From Nematopogon swammerdamellus (taxonomy: Eukaryota; Arthropoda; Insecta; Lepidoptera; Adelidae), in assembly GCA_946902875.1 (NCBI GenBank), contig OX336351.1, forward strand, positions 2,849,761 to 2,913,760: a stretch of 64,000 bases of DNA, read 5' to 3'. Each line of letters begins with the position of its first letter. The stretch's first letter is position 1. The notes below the pieces were generated by a model that ran no database searches, had not been told where the DNA came from, and worked only from the letters and a program-made list of their open reading frames with translations. A program made the translations under genes and the position numbers. Positions 21,516 to 32,394 of this stretch are shown here, piece after piece.

Positions 21516-22138
21516 AACATCGACAATCGACAAAGATCGACAATGTAGATCTTTGTATAAAAAAAAGTTTTCTAACAAAGTATGCAAATAAAATAAAAAA
21601 AAAATTTATTGCACTAATAACGTACAGAAGGAAGTTTTTAAGGATAGCTAATTGTATGGTATTGTTGTATTGTTTATTAATCATTCATTCATATGGCAGT
21701 TAGACTGCGCTCGAACTTGTCACAATTTGTTCTATCCGGTTCGATTACACCCACGAATAAGAACCGAGAAGAAACTTCGCAGGGTATTTTTTTAAACATA
21801 TTTTTACAAGTATTTAGTGACTAGCCACATAATAACACCGCCCATAGTCTATCGAAAACACAGCTTGAGAGCAAGATTAACAATTTTGCTGACATTTCTG
21901 ACTACGAAGACGTATTAATTAAGTGAATCAGGTGTAAAGAGCCTTTGTCAAACTTTGATACGTAATTTGTACCAACATAATTATTAAACTACAAATAAAA
22001 ATATAAGAATATTTAAGATACTTGAAGTATCAAGTTGTCAATGGGTTCATAAAATTGAGGTACGAATGGTACCTAGTCAAGAGTTACCTAATTATGCAGT
22101 CAGGTAAGTAGTATATACATAAGTATACCATTCAATAT
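21516..22138. repeat. AT-rich flank of the gypsy element
   Basis: About 21900-22060 is matched in reverse complement at 40355-40505. About 22018-22105 (CTTGAAGTATCAAGTTGTCA, GGTACCTAGTCAA) recurs in direct orientation at 29957-30025 on the other side of the gypsy element. No coding sequence. Confidence 0.6.
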
Positions 22139-22397
22139 TGAACTCGTCTGTAGCTGATCTTGAATAAAAGAACACATTGGGGAGATTAGGTATTTATTTT
22201 AATTTAAAGGGTTCACTACGAATACAACAAAAATCCGCTCTACAGGTTTCGCGATAAGATCTTGAGTCAATTTTCAAAAAACATTTTTGTAAACAAAAGT
22301 CAAACATCACAACATTCTAAAAAGATTTAAAAAACATATGACTACTTTATAATAAAAAGCCAAAATGTCACTGACTATCTGTTCGATAGCCAGTGCA
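22139..22397 (-). repeat. Gypsy 3' LTR
   Basis: 259 bp. Contains the shared CGCTCTACAGGTTTCGCGAT stretch and about 30 bases (around TTTATAATAAAAAGCC) that are missing from the other LTR between two short direct repeats. The two LTRs differ at scattered sites, so the insertion is not recent. Confidence 0.9.
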
Positions 22398-23712
22398 TAC
22401 CTATCTTACCCCGGAAGGGATAAGGTGGCCATCTAGCCTGCTTTAAAAATCTTCCTCAAATGCTCACGAGGTTATACATTAAATACCTAATTTAATCTCA
22501 AAAAAAACTTGTAAGGAGTGTGTCCCGCACTGCCTGAACGTTGTGTCGGGTCGGACTCAACGCTGAAGGTAGACAAAACCTTCCAAAAGTCTACCCTCTG
22601 CGGGTTAAACGCGTATATTCCCCTGGATACAGAAGGTTCCGGACAATGACATCAGCGCGACTGAGGCTGTCACGTTCGATGTCTTCATATCTTCAGTTGA
22701 TCTGGGGAGGAGATAATTAGATTAAAATCAGCCAGAAAACGGTCCAATATAGAGCGGGAGGACATTCGCTTCTGACAAGCACCCGAACAGATATTCTTTC
22801 ATCTTCACCTAAGAAAGCTTTTTAATCAGAATCTTCGACCGCAACAGCACACGTTTCCCCAAGCTATGCTGTAAGGAATCGACCCATGAAAATTCTATAG
22901 CAACATTACATGGTCTGATATAACTAACGGTCGAAATTAATGTGGAAACTCCTGTCTGAATCCACTAACCACTATATGGTAGAAGACCAGCAAATGAGTT
23001 CCCACATTCTTGTCGGTTCTGAGAACATATACCTTCCACACTGAAGACAATAAAAAAACTGTTATAACTTAACTTTGGAAAATTAGTACGCCTCCCCGAA
23101 TCAGTGAAGTGCGTATGAAGGGCGCCGGCTCGCACTGGTCCTTGCTTCGTATTCTTATCCGCTCGTTACATGTAAGGATTTTAATCGGGAAATAAATACA
23201 GCTGTTGACAGTTTGACAACACGTACGTCACAGTTACTGCGACAGTAACCCTAGCAACAAAGTAAAAACAAGTATGTTCTGTCACAACTGTCATCAGAAT
23301 ATTTATTCTTGAAAATCTCTACGTGATTGATGGTGAACAAAGAGATGGTGAACGATAACAAATAAGTCTATAATAAATCTTAGGAGAAATATCTACGAAC
23401 TAAATATAAAATAAATATTTTATCGCTCAACCCGGGGATGAGCTTACTATCTCTAACATTGAAAGTTGTAATGAACGAATACAATGACATCACCAAGGCG
23501 CGAGTTTACAAAGAATATAAACTAGAACAATAAGAAATTAAAATACTAGCGACCTCTGTCCATCAATAAGCTACCTTCTACGGGTTATTAACTTAAAAAC
23601 GCAAGTCAAATTATTGCGCCAAAGAAATCATAGAGGGACGACCCATATTAAAATCTGAAATTTTTCAAGAGACGTCATAAAATATATTAAACGAACATCA
23701 AATTATATAAAA
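22398..23712. other. Gypsy 3' internal region, non-coding
   Basis: Lies between the 3' LTR and the MITE at 23713. No frame over about 60 codons carries a motif. No envelope gene was recognised. It may be the element's own 3' untranslated sequence or an unrecognised insertion. Confidence 0.4.
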
Positions 23713-24187
23713 CCCAGAGCATCAAATGCGCGCGCCCGCCCCTACTAGAGGCGCCCGGAGCGCGATTTCTCTACAACGCCGTTGAAGCCTGTGGGCGTGG
23801 CCTATGACTAACATATGTGTGTTGTGCGTGTGCATTTGTTTTGTGCGTGTGCCTAACTTGCTCCCCTTTGTGTGTAGTGTCGATACTAGCACACACACAC
23901 ACACATACGAAGCGCTAGCAGCACTGCGTGTAGTTTTTGGGTTTCAAATATTATCGGTTAGGGCGTCTCTAGTAGGGGGCGCGCGCATTCGATGCTCTGT
24001 GGTTGTGCGTGTGCATTTGTTTTTTGCGTGTGCCTAACTTGCTCCTCTTTGTGTGTAGTGTCGATACTAGCACACACACACACATACGAAGCGCTAACAG
24101 CTCAGCGTACTGTTATTGGGTTTCAAATATCATCGCTTAGGGCGCCTCTAGTAGGGGACGCGGGCGGTTATTATTTGATGCTCTGTG
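23713..24187. mobile_element. hAT-like MITE, composite copy 2
   Basis: 475 bp instead of about 293. Starts CCCAGAGCATCAAATG and ends ATTTGATGCTCTGTG, flanked by ATATAAAA on both sides (23705-23712, 24188-24195). At about 24000 an internal TIR end (GATGCTCTGTG) is followed directly by a second copy of the core, so two cores lie in tandem within one pair of outer ends. Confidence 0.9.
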
Positions 24188-24199
24188 ATATAAAAGGAT

Positions 24200-24990
24200 T
24201 ACACAAAGAATTAAGAAGTGTGTGCGTTCAGCGCGAAGAGAACGGCGTTCACGCCAGCTCCCTCCTTCCAATACACGTCGCTGAAATTAAGCGACCACCT
24301 CGGGGTCCTCGGTGTCGAACTGTTGCACGACCTGAACTTTCGACGCCACATTGAGGGCAAGGCCAAGCTGGCCTCAAAAAAGCTAGGCGTACTAAACAAA
24401 GTGCGGCGGTACTTCACGCCGGAACAAAAACTGACGTTGTATAAAACACAGGTTAGGTCCTGCTTGGAGTACTGCTCGCACTTGTGGGATGGCTCAGCTA
24501 AATACCAGCTTGCGCCGCTAGACTCAATCCAGCGTCGTGCCGTGCGACTCGTGGGCGACCCTGAGGTGACCCGCGACTTAGAACCACTGCAACTCCGTAG
24601 GGACGTCGTCGGCTCCCTAAGTGTGTTCTATCGTCTATTTCATGGGGAGTGTTCGGAGGAGCTGTTTAACGCGATTCCGGCGTCCCCATTCCACCTCCGC
24701 ACTACGCGTACTGGGCAGGGGATACACCCCTATTCAATCGATCTACCACGGATGCGCCAACCGGTTCTGTAGATCTTTTATTCACAGAACCGGGAAAATT
24801 TAGAACGCACTCCCTGCCTATCTATTTCCTCCCAAGTGCTGCCTGGGGTTCTTCAAAAGGGGCGTGAAAAGGCTCCTGTCAGGCCGGCATGGCATTCGCA
24901 ATCCCCGTGCATCACAGAATGTACATGGGCATCGTTAGACACCTACTTGTAGGTGAAACGATGCCAAATGTCGCGCTACCCATAAAAAAA
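24200..24990 (+). pseudogene. 5'-truncated LINE, C-terminal part and tail
   Basis: The ORF 24218-24772 encodes the region after the reverse transcriptase catalytic box: SAKRTAFTPAP, LGVLGVELLHDLNFRRHIEG, YKTQVRSCLEYCSHLWDGS, LDSIQRRAVRLVGDPE and FYRLFHGECSEELFNAIP. It continues in another frame to the untranslated end, with a small hairpin (ACCTACTTGTAGGT) and a poly(A) at about 24980. Related to the LINE at 56110-59945. Inserted in the gypsy 3' region. Confidence 0.8.
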
Positions 24991-25231
24991 ATCAATAAAA
25001 AATAAACTAAATGGAGAAGTTATAAATTAATACACAACAATTGAAATAGAAAAATAACGTTGAATACAAAGGATAAAATTATAAATAAAGTACTTAATTA
25101 GATATCCCTCAATATCGTAAAATTACCACAATCACATCTTATCAACAAAAAAAAAAAATAAAAAAATTATCAATAAGTTTGGAAACTACAAGCTTTACTG
25201 ATAAGTTTTTCATAGATATTTCTAGGAATGA
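24991..25231. other. AT-rich gypsy 3' untranslated stretch
   Basis: No coding signal. Lies directly after the integrase stop on the minus strand. Confidence 0.4.
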
Positions 25232-26397
25232 CTACAATGAAACAAAATTATGTTCTTCTAAAGTAAGATTTAGACGAGAGACGTGAACAGTCTGTGCTTT
25301 GGATCCGGGGAGACCTTCTCGTCTAATGCGATAGTTTACAGGGGAAGTCTTCTCTATGATCACATAAGGTCCTTTAAAATGTCGTGAAAGCTTGAAGTTT
25401 TTCCCTATAAACCTGGTAGGATTGTACCACATTACCAGCAGATTATTCTTGAAAGAAATATCTTGATGACGTAGATCATATTTTTTTTTTTGTAACTTTT
25501 GTGCTAAAGCTATACTATCCAAAGCTTCATGACTTAGTTTCGTCATCAGCGCGATCTTTTCGTCCAAAGAAACAATTTTCTCAGGGGGAATACTGAAATC
25601 TATGTCAGACGGAAAGATGGGATATCTTCCATATAACATAACGAAAGGTGAAACCTTAATAGTATCTTGGGGTGAGGAATTATAAGCAAAAGTGATCAAT
25701 GGTATGAATGCACACCAATTTTTTTGGTCTGTTGACACATACTTCGATAGTGAAACGATAATCGTATCATTAAACTTCTCACATAAACCATTACTCTGAG
25801 GATGGCACACAGTAGTAAGCGTGATTTGGCACCTAGCAACGATACTAAATTCTTAATAAGTTTGCTCGTGAATACGGACCCTTTCTCCGTGACAAACTCC
25901 TTAACCAGACCGTGTCTAGCAAATATTTGTTCAATTATAAAAGTTGCTACTACCGGAGCTTTCGCAGCAACTATGGCTCTAGATTCAACCCATTTCGAAG
26001 CGTAGTCTATCGCGGTAATTACATACTTATTACCATTAATACTCTTAGGGAACGGCCCTATTAAATCGATGCCAACCTTGTGAAATATTCCTGTCACCGG
26101 AACGGATTGCAAACAACCTAAGGGTTTCCCTACTTGTGGTTTTTTTTTCTGACAAACCATACAAGACTTAACGTAGTTCTCTACTCGCGAATTTATGTTA
26201 TGAAAAAAATAACGATTAACAATCTTACCTAACGTCTTTGCAAGGCCAAAATGACCACCCGTTAGAGGATCATCATGCACTTCACGTAATACTTGTAAAA
26301 CCGAGGCTTCCGGTAACACCAACAATTCTCTATATATCTTACCATATTTCACTTTATTACACAACATATCATTCTTCAAAAAAAAAAACCTTTCCAT
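25232..26397 (-). pseudogene. Gypsy integrase, frameshifted
   Basis: 25696-26397 encodes the HHCC zinc finger (H..H then CMVC) and the first catalytic Asp in VGIDLIGPFP. The second catalytic site reads VTEKGSVFTS where the family has T-D-x-G, so the Asp is replaced by Glu. After a frameshift near 25815 the frame 25232-25810 gives CHPQSNGLCEKFN (with the third catalytic Glu), YNSSPQDTIKVSPF and the C-terminal GPYVIIEKTSPVNYRIRREG (GPY/F-like module). Inactive as it stands. Confidence 0.85.
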
Positions 26398-28550
26398 GGT
26401 TTCAACTTCCTATTAAGTATCTTTTGAATAATTTTAGCACAGAATGTGTCATTCTGTTGGTCATAATCTACACCTCTAATAGAAGTCACGACATAGGTCG
26501 GTACATCATCCTCTTCCCCATCGCGGGAAAGGGAATCCCGTAACGGAATAACTCGGGATAGTGCATCGGCTACAAGGTTCTGTCGCCCAGATCGGTGTAT
26601 AATGTCTATGTCATAGTCTTGTATCTTAAAAGGCCATCTAGCCAATCTTGCATTGATATCCTTAGCAGTCTGTAACCAGCATAAGGCCTTATGATCCGAT
26701 ACCACCTGAACCTGTTTCCCCCAAATATATTGCCGAAAATAGTTTAATCCCCAGATGACTGCTAAACATTATTTTTCTATCGTATACCTTTGTTCTGCAG
26801 CAGACAACTTCCGCGAAGCAAAAGCTATCGAATGGAAAGAAGAAGATCCTTGAGAAATTACTGCACCCAAACATAAATCAGATGAATCTACCGTAATCCG
26901 TGTCGTTAATTGTTCATTATCCGAAAAAATTTTCAAGACCGGAGCTGATGTGATAATGGTTTTTAGAATTTCGAAAGCTTTAGCGTGTCTATCCTGCCAT
27001 ACAAAATTAGCCTTGGCTTTTAATAAATCAGTTAGGGGTAGCGCAACAGTCGCAAATTGGTGAATACATTTTCTATAGAATGACGCTAACCCCAGAAATG
27101 ATCTTACTTGTTTCACATTACCCGGAATAGGAAAATCTATTACATTTTCAATATTCTTCTTCGACGGGGAAATACCATTCACCGAAACTGTGTGACCCAA
27201 AACAGTTACCTCCTTGAACGCAAAATTACATTTGTTAGGTTTCAACGTTAGGTTAGCATCTCTCAGTCTCTCTAAAACTGCCTCGAGGTTTTGTAAAAAT
27301 TCCTCGAAGTTCTTACCGAAGGCTAAAATGTCATCTAAGTAGACAATGGCCCCTCTATACTTTATGCCTCCTAAAACCCGGTCTAGCACTCGTTGGAAGA
27401 AGCCTGAGCTTATCTTTAAGCCAAACGGAATCTTGTTAAACTGAAAGGTTCCGTTACTAGTTATGAATGCCGTCTTCTCTCTGTCACACTCGCGTACAGG
27501 CACCTGCCAGTAGCCGACTAATAAGTCCAAAGTCGCAAAATATCTTGCACCTTCTAAACAGGACAATAAATCATCTATCCTGGGCAATGGATAACTGTCT
27601 GATTTTATTGTCTTGTTTAATTTTCTGTAATCAATACAAAAACGCCACGATCCGCCAGGCTTCTTTATTAGTACCACCCCTGATGCATATGGACTTCTAG
27701 ACTCACTAATGATCCCGTTGTCTAACATCTCCTTTACCTGTTCTTCTATTATTTCCCTCTGTTTTGCAGAAACCCTATAAGGTGGTCTATGTACAGGCAA
27801 AGCGTTACCTGTCTCTATTGGCATGTCGCCAAATCTATAACTACCTATTTCTTTATTAGAATAGGCAAACCTATCCCTAAACGCCACCAACACTTTATCA
27901 AGTTTATCGAATTCCCTATCATTAAGGTCATCCGCTACGGTATACGACGCTTGGGTAGCAACAGCTTTGGAAATCAAACAAATATGACCTACTTGAGGTC
28001 CTGCTCTTGACATATAAGATAAAGTTGTTTTATCTACTGGACACGTATTCACGAGGGGAAGGCATTGAGCGAACCCAAAAGCAATATCTAATGCTTTTAA
28101 GTGCACTATTCTAGAAGCATAATCTAACACACATTTGGAAAATTTCAGGAAATCTGCGCCTAAAATTAAAGATGTTGAGAGTCCATACACAACTATACAA
28201 TCCAAGGAAAACTGCGATTCGTGGTCTTGTAGGTGTAGAATCGTATGACCAGCGAATCTTAGTGCCTCTCCAGACGCCGACCGTAATGTGAAAAGGCCGT
28301 TATCTATTTCAGCAATAGCTTGCGGGTCTACCACATCATAATTTACGCAGCTTATCACCGCACCAGTATCCAGTAATGCTGCGAGTAAACGTCGACCACA
28401 AGGTTGTATCAACAACGTAGGCAAACCCAAAGTCCTCCCCTTAAGTGCTGTCTTCGGCGATTTTAACGGACGGCCTATCGCTGGCATCGCCGTGGTCCAT
28501 TTGGGGGAGGACCGACGCCACTCCGATGTCCCGACGTGACGTTGTTCCAA
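26376..28550 (-). pseudogene. Gypsy protease, reverse transcriptase and RNase H
   Basis: 593 codons from 28550, then a TAA (26769-26771), then the same frame on to 26376. Protease active site LLDTGAVIS at residues about 59-67. Reverse transcriptase follows from about residue 255: VVLIKKPGGSWRFCIDYR, FATLDLLVGYWQ (Asp at about 341) and the catalytic VYLDDILAF (YLDD at about 403-406). RNase H begins with TRITVDSSDLCLGAVISQG and continues past the stop with QVVSDHKALCWLQ and GRQNLVADALSR. The frame then shifts at an A-run near 26380. The stop is probably a GAA to TAA change. It is the best-preserved pol gene in the window. Confidence 0.9.
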
Positions 28551-29199
28551 AAAGGAGGTGACACATCACGTCCGTCTGCGTTTCCCGCTGGTGGTAGGGG
28601 CGGTTGCCGTGGTCGTAGGTCATACCTACGCTGTTCTTGAGCGTCGAAAAACTGCTCGACGTCCTGCATTGGCGGTACCTGTAACACATGTGTGGACGAA
28701 GAAGGAGCGTGTAATGTGTAAACTTTCGACAAATCATGGGTAGGGAAAAAGCGCTCCTGCAATTCCCTTAACGCCTTTTTCAATTGTGCCACTGTTGGGA
28801 CACATAATCCAGCCACTCTGTCTTTGTACATGTCATCTAAACCTCGTAGAATATGCTGGACTATTTGTAGTTCATCAACTACTCCAGCCTTCCTGGTGAG
28901 ACGAATCTTCGTGTACAAGTAGTCCATCACGTTAGAGTTATTTTGCCGCATTGAGACTAACAGCACCATTGGGTTCGCGGACGGAGAAAATTCCGTCCGT
29001 AGACTTTTATGGTTTCATAATCTTGTCCTACCACCTCTTCAAAGAACATCAAAGCCGGGCCCTCTAAATAAAAACTTAACGTGTTTTTACGCACTTCCGG
29101 CGACCATTGCAGACGTGTTGCTAACGTTTCAAAAGCTAATAAAAACTCGTCGATGTCGTCCATTTGGCGTCCCGAGAACTTTGAAGACGCCATATTCAT
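28475..29199 (-). pseudogene. Gypsy gag-like region, frameshifted
   Basis: Starts MNMASSKFSGRQMDDIDEFLLAFE (the retrotransposon gag capsid N-terminal pattern) and shifts frame near 28963. It continues as NSNVMDYLYTKIRLTRKAG, QIVQHILRGLDDMYKDRVAG and LKKALRELQERF. No CCHC zinc knuckle is seen; the C-terminal part is Pro/Arg-rich and overlaps the start of the protease frame. Confidence 0.7.
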
Positions 29200-29425
29200 G
29201 TAAAAAAAAAACTAACCAATTTATAAGAAACAAACACTAAAACATAACTTTCCGGCGATCAGACTAGCCGATCGAAAATCTGCCAGCAAGGCAGCGCTGT
29301 ATCTTCGACTCCTCGGGTCTGAAGTAGTCTGAACCGCACGTTGGGGGGCGTGACGTGGCTCAGATGGCTCGTGGCTCAGCTCACTGCGAGAAGCACCGTT
29401 TCGGAAATTAAAGCGCCTCCACCAT

Positions 29426-29652
29426 TGAACTCGTCTGTAGCTCATCTTGAATAAAAGAACACTTTGGGGAAATTAGGGATTTCTTTTAATTTAAAGGGTT
29501 CACTACGAATACAACAAAAATCCGCTCTACAGGTTTCGCGATAAGATCTTGAGTCAATTTTCAAAAAACATTTTTGTAAACAAAAGTCAAACATGACAAC
29601 ATTCTAAAAATATTTAAAAAAAAATATGACTATCTGTTCGATAGCCAGTGCA
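29426..29652 (-). repeat. Gypsy 5' LTR
   Basis: 227 bp, matching 22139-22397 apart from a deletion of about 32 bases and scattered changes. Immediately inside it the minus strand has TGGTGGAGGCGC, the expected position of the primer binding site. Confidence 0.9.
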
Positions 29653-29656
29653 ATAT

Positions 29657-30032
29657 TCTGCCAATGGAGCAGGCCAGTGTCCACAAACAGCACCCGTTTA
29701 CGAGCATCACACCAGGGCCAGCCATCGCCTCTCTCAACCATATTTGAGGGTGAGAGGCGACCCGGACCAAGCGTCACCGTAAGCAAATACCTTAAAGCGG
29801 TGCACTACCCCAGCGGCAACATGTCATTTTTACGATTCTTCTGCACATTTAAATAATATTGTTTGTAAAAAATACAATTGTCAAAAACAAAAAATAGAAA
29901 TATTATGTGTAGGTATATATTATATATGTTTATATATAATAAAATATTATCACACTTGAAGTATCAAGTTGTCAATATGGCTTAATATAATCATTGAGGT
30001 ACAAATGGTACCTAGTCAATTATTAACTAATT
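29657..30032. other. Spacer between gypsy element and SINE
   Basis: No gene. Its right end (29957-30025) repeats the sequence found left of the gypsy element at 22018-22105. Confidence 0.5.
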
Positions 30033-30312
30033 ATGTCGTAAAAGGCGACTAAGGGATAAGACTCCCTTTAAGAAGGGAATATAAGTATTACTAGGTGGTA
30101 GGGTTCAACCCGCCCGGGTTGGTACCACCGCACTGAATGAAAGGTCAGTCGAAACGGCTATGTAAATAGTTTGTGTTTTCCGTCCAGTTCAGTGTAGCCG
30201 GCACGACCGAAGGGAAGCGCTGACGTGGCACCAAGTTCACCCGTTGTTATGGGCTGACATCATGGATGTTGTAGGTGATGTAGTCAACCGTGTCAGTTTC
30301 CATAAAAAAAAA
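30033..30312 (+). mobile_element. SINE with the second head type
   Basis: Starts GTCGTAAAAGGCGACTAAGG and goes through the central GGTTGGTACCACCGCACTGA and AAATAGTTTGTGTTTTCCG. It ends with the common tail and poly(A) after GTGTCAGTTTCCAT. It shows that the same body is joined to a head unlike the 5S-like one. Confidence 0.85.
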
Positions 30313-30329
30313 TGCAGCCAGAACATCAA

Positions 30330-31300
30330 GATATGATTTTATTAGCTAAGGCCTCCTTTACAGTGCAAGGGTAGATTTTAAGTGTTTCTTATACAAAGTA
30401 TCATTAAGATTTTTTACCTCTTCGGGTATTTTGTTATATAATCTAATACTATTACAAACAAAACTTTTCGACATTTTAGATGTCTGTGCTTCGTAATTTG
30501 AATATTATTTTTACTAATAGTGTCATGCTGGTGAATATCGGAATCAAGAGTAGCGTTCTGCATATACTTCCTAGCATATCAGCTATATTTTGATAAATAT
30601 AAACACTGGGTAATGTCATGATTCCTACTTTATGAAATACATTTCTACAAGAGTCCCTGGCTATCATACTGAGTACACAACGCAATGCTCTTTTTTGTAG
30701 AACAAATATTCTGTTAGATACCGCTGCATTTCCCCAAAGTAATAGTCCGTAAGACATAAGACTATAGAAGTAAGCATAATAGACAATTTTAGCAGCTTGC
30801 ATACCACATAGTTCTTTGATTTTTTTAATGGCATAACAAGCTGCACTTAGCTTACCAGCAAGCGCATCTATGTATGTGAGGTTTCCAAGTTAAGGCGCGG
30901 CCAAATATTACACCTTAAAAAGGTTATTTCTTTGGATATGTTTAATGTGAGTTCTTCTGCAGTTTTGGAAATTTCTTGGTTAACAATACGTCTGTGAGTT
31001 CCAAGTGCAAAGTGCATAATATTTGTTTTATTTACATTGAGCAAAAGGTTATTAGAGTCAAACCACATCTCTAATGATTGTATTACATCTATAAAGGACT
31101 CACGTAATAAAGTTTTTGTTTTTCAAAACTACTGATATATCATCGGCAAACATTATTAGCTCAATATCATCTTTAATGCAAGTAGATAATATATTATCAT
31201 TAACATAAATTAAAAAGAGTAATGGTCCCAGTTTGGAGCCTTGAGAAACTTCCATAGAAATCGATTCTACTTCTGACTTATTGCTATTAACATCTCAAAC
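30330..31300 (-). pseudogene. LINE reverse transcriptase 3' half (Daphne/CR1-like)
   Basis: Minus-strand pieces in order: VSQGSKLGPLLFLIYVND (about 31200-31255), catalytic IMFADDISV (about 31135-31165), MWFDSNNLLLNVNKTNIMHF (30868-31068), then IVYYAYFYSLMSYGLLLWGN and LQKRALRCVLSM (30476-30802), and finally SIRLYNKIPEEVKNLND with a stop near 30362. Frame breaks at several points. The pattern is that of Daphne/CR1-type LINEs and is close to the one at 1128-4585. Confidence 0.8.
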
Positions 31301-31550
31301 CTGCTTTCTGTAACGAAATTTAATAGTTTTAACATTTAATAAGTTGATTATAATTAGAATTTTCAACAATTAAAACGAGCTCTAAAGAATATGGTATTGA
31401 CAGCTCGGTGTTACCAAATTTTTTATAATAAACAGAATTTTTTTATGATAAGACTAATCATGATAAATGCTTATGAAAAAATTATGTTCTAAAATTAATA
31501 AATATAAAAATAATAATACAAATGTATGCATGTAGGTATATATATGTATA
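31301..31550. other. AT-rich spacer
   Basis: No coding signal; short A/T microsatellites near 31500-31550. Confidence 0.4.
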
Positions 31551-32006
31551 TACAGGTGTTGTAAGGCCACTACATTAAATTTAGGAAATGATTATTGGGA
31601 TCAATAGTAACAAAAAAGTAAAATAACTTTTTTCGGAATTCCCTTAAATAAAAAGTTACAGTTTTCATACAAACGAATTGATTAATTTAGTGTAAGGAGG
31701 ATCTAATGTTCCGCACAAACGTGGGAATGAAAGGCGAGCGGTGAGTGAGCGAGAGAGGACGAGTGCGCGGAGCGAGAAGATGCGCGACGGCGGCGGCGGG
31801 GGGCGGCGTGGCGTGAGTTTTTCGAACCCGACCGTTCACGCGCGGGGGGCGCGCGTCTAATTACACTTGACGATTGACATAAATTTCAAAAATTTATATC
31901 TCAAAAACTAGACTCTTTAAAGAAAAACTTTATTTACTTTTTTGTCTCGGAATAACATGAGGATTGCACTGGCGAAATTAATGTACTGGCCGTTACAACA
32001 CCATGT
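31551..32006. mobile_element. MITE with CAGGTGTTGTAA ends
   Basis: Left end ACAGGTGTTGTAAGGCCACT and the inverted right end (AGTACTGG-like, then GTTACAACACCATGTA) form a TIR of about 25 bp with mismatches. TATA-rich DNA on both sides hides the target duplication. The interior has a GC-rich GGCGGCGG segment near 31790. Confidence 0.65.
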
Positions 32007-32011
32007 ATATA

Positions 32012-32370
32012 TAAGGTGTTTCGTTAGTCATGTCAATAACTTCGGGAGGGTTAAATACGCATTCAAACAAGCACTTTACGCAAAAAAAACATATGTTTAT
32101 AGGAGCATTTTTTCTCCTAACAAACAAATCAAATCAAATAAGTAGCTGTAAAAACCAATCACAGTGACCTTGTGACTCACTTACAACAAACAGCTGTTCT
32201 GCGTTTGAACATAGTACGGTCATTGACCCCGTAAAATGCATGTTACCTACTGTTACACACACGTTCTCGAATAGTAATGCTAAAAACATATAATTTTTTT
32301 TATGTAACCTGTTTATTTGAGTGTGTATGTAACCCTCCCGAAGTTATTGACATGACTAACGAAACACCTT
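32012..32370. mobile_element. MITE with AAGGTGTTTCGTTAGTCATG ends
   Basis: Inverted arms of about 44 bp (32012-32056 and 32326-32370), nearly perfect, around a spacer of about 270 bp. It follows the previous MITE within five bases, again in a TATATA context. Confidence 0.8.
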
Positions 32371-32394
32371 ATATATATTTTTTACTACCTGAGC

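Larger units (their letters stand above)
22139..29652 (-). mobile_element. Ty3/gypsy LTR retrotransposon, complete ends, degenerate genes
   Basis: About 7.5 kb with two LTRs (22139-22397 and 29426-29652), both reading TGAACTCG at the left and GCCAGTGCA at the right on the plus strand (TG...CA ends). ATAT flanks both sides (22135-22138 and 29653-29656), the 4-bp duplication usual for the superfamily. Genes read on the minus strand: gag-like, protease, reverse transcriptase, RNase H, integrase with a GPY/F-like end. Just inside the 5' LTR the minus strand starts TGGTGGAGGCGC, a plausible primer binding site. The 3' part holds later insertions (23713-24187 and 24200-24990). Confidence 0.9.

Noticed and set aside
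22398..23712. Envelope gene in the gypsy element
   Set aside because: No frame of useful length, signal peptide or membrane segment is visible there.
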